Source: Streptococcus alactolyticus (GTDB lineage: Bacteria > Bacillota > Bacilli > Lactobacillales > Streptococcaceae). Taken from it: a stretch of 64,000 nucleotides of DNA. A program made the translations under genes and the position numbers. The stretch spans positions 62,001 to 126,000 of the forward strand of contig NZ_JAAXMT010000003.1 of the NCBI RefSeq assembly GCF_012277075.1, given 5' to 3'. The first letter of the stretch is position 1, and each line of letters opens with the position of its first letter. Shown here piece by piece: positions 63,549 to 64,000 of the stretch. The notes under the pieces were generated by a model. The model saw only the letters and a list, made by a program, of their open reading frames with translations. It ran no database searches and was not told where the DNA came from.

Positions 63549-63875
63549 GTGTCGTATATCTACCTGTTTATCGCGATAATAGGTGAGTTGTTGGGGACAA
63601 CATTGTTAAAAGTATCAGAAGGGTTTAGTAAACCCTTACCTGGTGTATCAGCCCTGTTGAGTTATGGAGTGTGTTTCTTTTTCTTGTCATTAGCCATGAA
63701 AAAAATTCCACTGGGGATTACCTATGCCACTTGGTCAGGTGTTGGTTTGCTAGTAACGGCTGTTATTTCCATCTTGGTTTTCAATGAAAAGCTCAATCTT
63801 TACACCATTATTGGTTTGGGCTTGATTATTGTCGGAGTCTTGATGGTTAATTTGCTAGGAAATGCAGGGCGTTAA
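63549..63875 (+). CDS. SMR family multidrug efflux protein (EmrE-like)
   Basis: A 108-residue, four-helix small multidrug resistance protein. The essential membrane glutamate is E13 (IAIIGELLGTT); ITYATWSGVG and LGLIIVGVLMVNL are family marks. It probably works as a dimer exporting cationic compounds or guanidinium. GTG start with AAGGAGG ten bases before. It is divergent from the nitroreductase. Confidence 0.9.
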   Translation: MSYIYLFIAIIGELLGTTLLKVSEGFSKPLPGVSALLSYGVCFFFLSLAMKKIPLGITYATWSGVGLLVTAVISILVFNEKLNLYTIIGLGLIIVGVLMVNLLGNAGR

Positions 63876-63876
63876 C

Positions 63877-63906
63877 AAAAAAACGTTCAGATGTTGAACG
63901 TTTTTT
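63877..63906. terminator. Bidirectional terminator between the SMR gene and pepQ
   Basis: AAAAAACGTTCA / TGAACGTTTTTT, loop GATGT. Confidence 0.93.
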
Positions 63907-63913
63907 CTTGTGT

Positions 63914-64000
63914 TTAGCCTTCAAAGTAAAGTAATTCTTTTGGTGTTTGGGTAAAGACTTCAAATCCTGATTTGGTCACATGACCGCAATCTTCAATACG
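63914..64000 (-). CDS. pepQ: Xaa-Pro dipeptidase (C-terminal end only)
   Basis: The last 28 codons of a gene that enters from the right edge. RIEDCGHVTKSGFEVFTQTPKEL is the conserved C-terminus of PepQ-type prolidases, including the metal-binding E of RIED. In streptococci pepQ usually lies next to ccpA, which would be beyond the window. Confidence 0.8.
   Translation of the reverse strand, partial: RIEDCGHVTKSGFEVFTQTPKELLYFEG

Overview
The window is chromosomal DNA from a low-GC Firmicute, almost certainly a Streptococcus. The gene orders murE/murJ, glmU-nudF-macP-pfs, ybeY-dgkA-era-mutM-coaE-(MFS)-rpmG-secG-rnr-smpB, tmk-holB-yaaT-yabA-rsmI and rplK-rplA / pyrH-frr-cvfB are typical of that genus. 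MacP, the MurE variant and the GlnR, CodY and CtsR boxes agree. The bovis/equinus group is my best guess at species level, by inference only. I see no prophage, insertion sequence, CRISPR array, rRNA or tRNA gene.

Layout. 1-5.9 kb: the end of a siderophore ABC operon, murE and murJ (cell wall), then metB-patB (transsulfuration) behind a MET-box. 6.1-11.4 kb: an accessory oxidoreductase locus with a gabD-like dehydrogenase, two oxidoreductase genes that each carry one single-base frameshift, and two paralogous AraC-type regulators. A shared TGTCA-type operator precedes both broken genes. 11.5-19.1 kb: upp, clpP (CtsR box), ylbF-ylbG, the livJHMGF branched-chain amino acid transporter with a CodY box, and a CBS-domain protein. 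19.2-22.7 kb: tmk-holB-yaaT-yabA-rsmI. 22.9-25.3 kb: amtB-glnK under a perfect GlnR box, and cutC. 25.4-30.2 kb: serC-GNAT-serA (possible CodY box), ogt, an ArsC-like protein and exoA. 30.4-39.5 kb: metG, a FemAB/MurN-like ligase, a small DUF2829 (Tad2-fold) protein with an SDR, an ASCH protein and a Gfo/Idh oxidoreductase, then glmU-nudF-macP-pfs. 39.6-46 kb: a lipoprotein alkaline phosphatase, a DtxR/MntR regulator, a cyclophilin lipoprotein, ftsK and a DUF3397 membrane protein. 46-50.8 kb: rplK-rplA, pyrH-frr, cvfB, msrA-yozE. 50.8-52.8 kb: an esterase lipoprotein that looks inserted between yozE and phoH. 52.8-62.2 kb: phoH, then the ybeY-to-smpB run. 62.3-64 kb: an orphan bacteriocin immunity gene, a nitroreductase, an SMR efflux protein and the 3' end of pepQ.

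The most unusual signal is at the RNA level. In at least four genes (pfs, era, mutM, secG) a strong Shine-Dalgarno sequence lies 30-45 bases from the start codon, with a hairpin filling the gap. Folding the hairpin would restore a workable spacing. Three of the four are in the same gene run at 54.9-58.9 kb. Also notable are an apparent ATT start codon for the PmrA-like efflux gene, leaderless ftsK and ylbF transcripts, two L1-binding-site mimics in the rplK-rplA unit, and the shared operator with paired frameshifts in the AraC locus.
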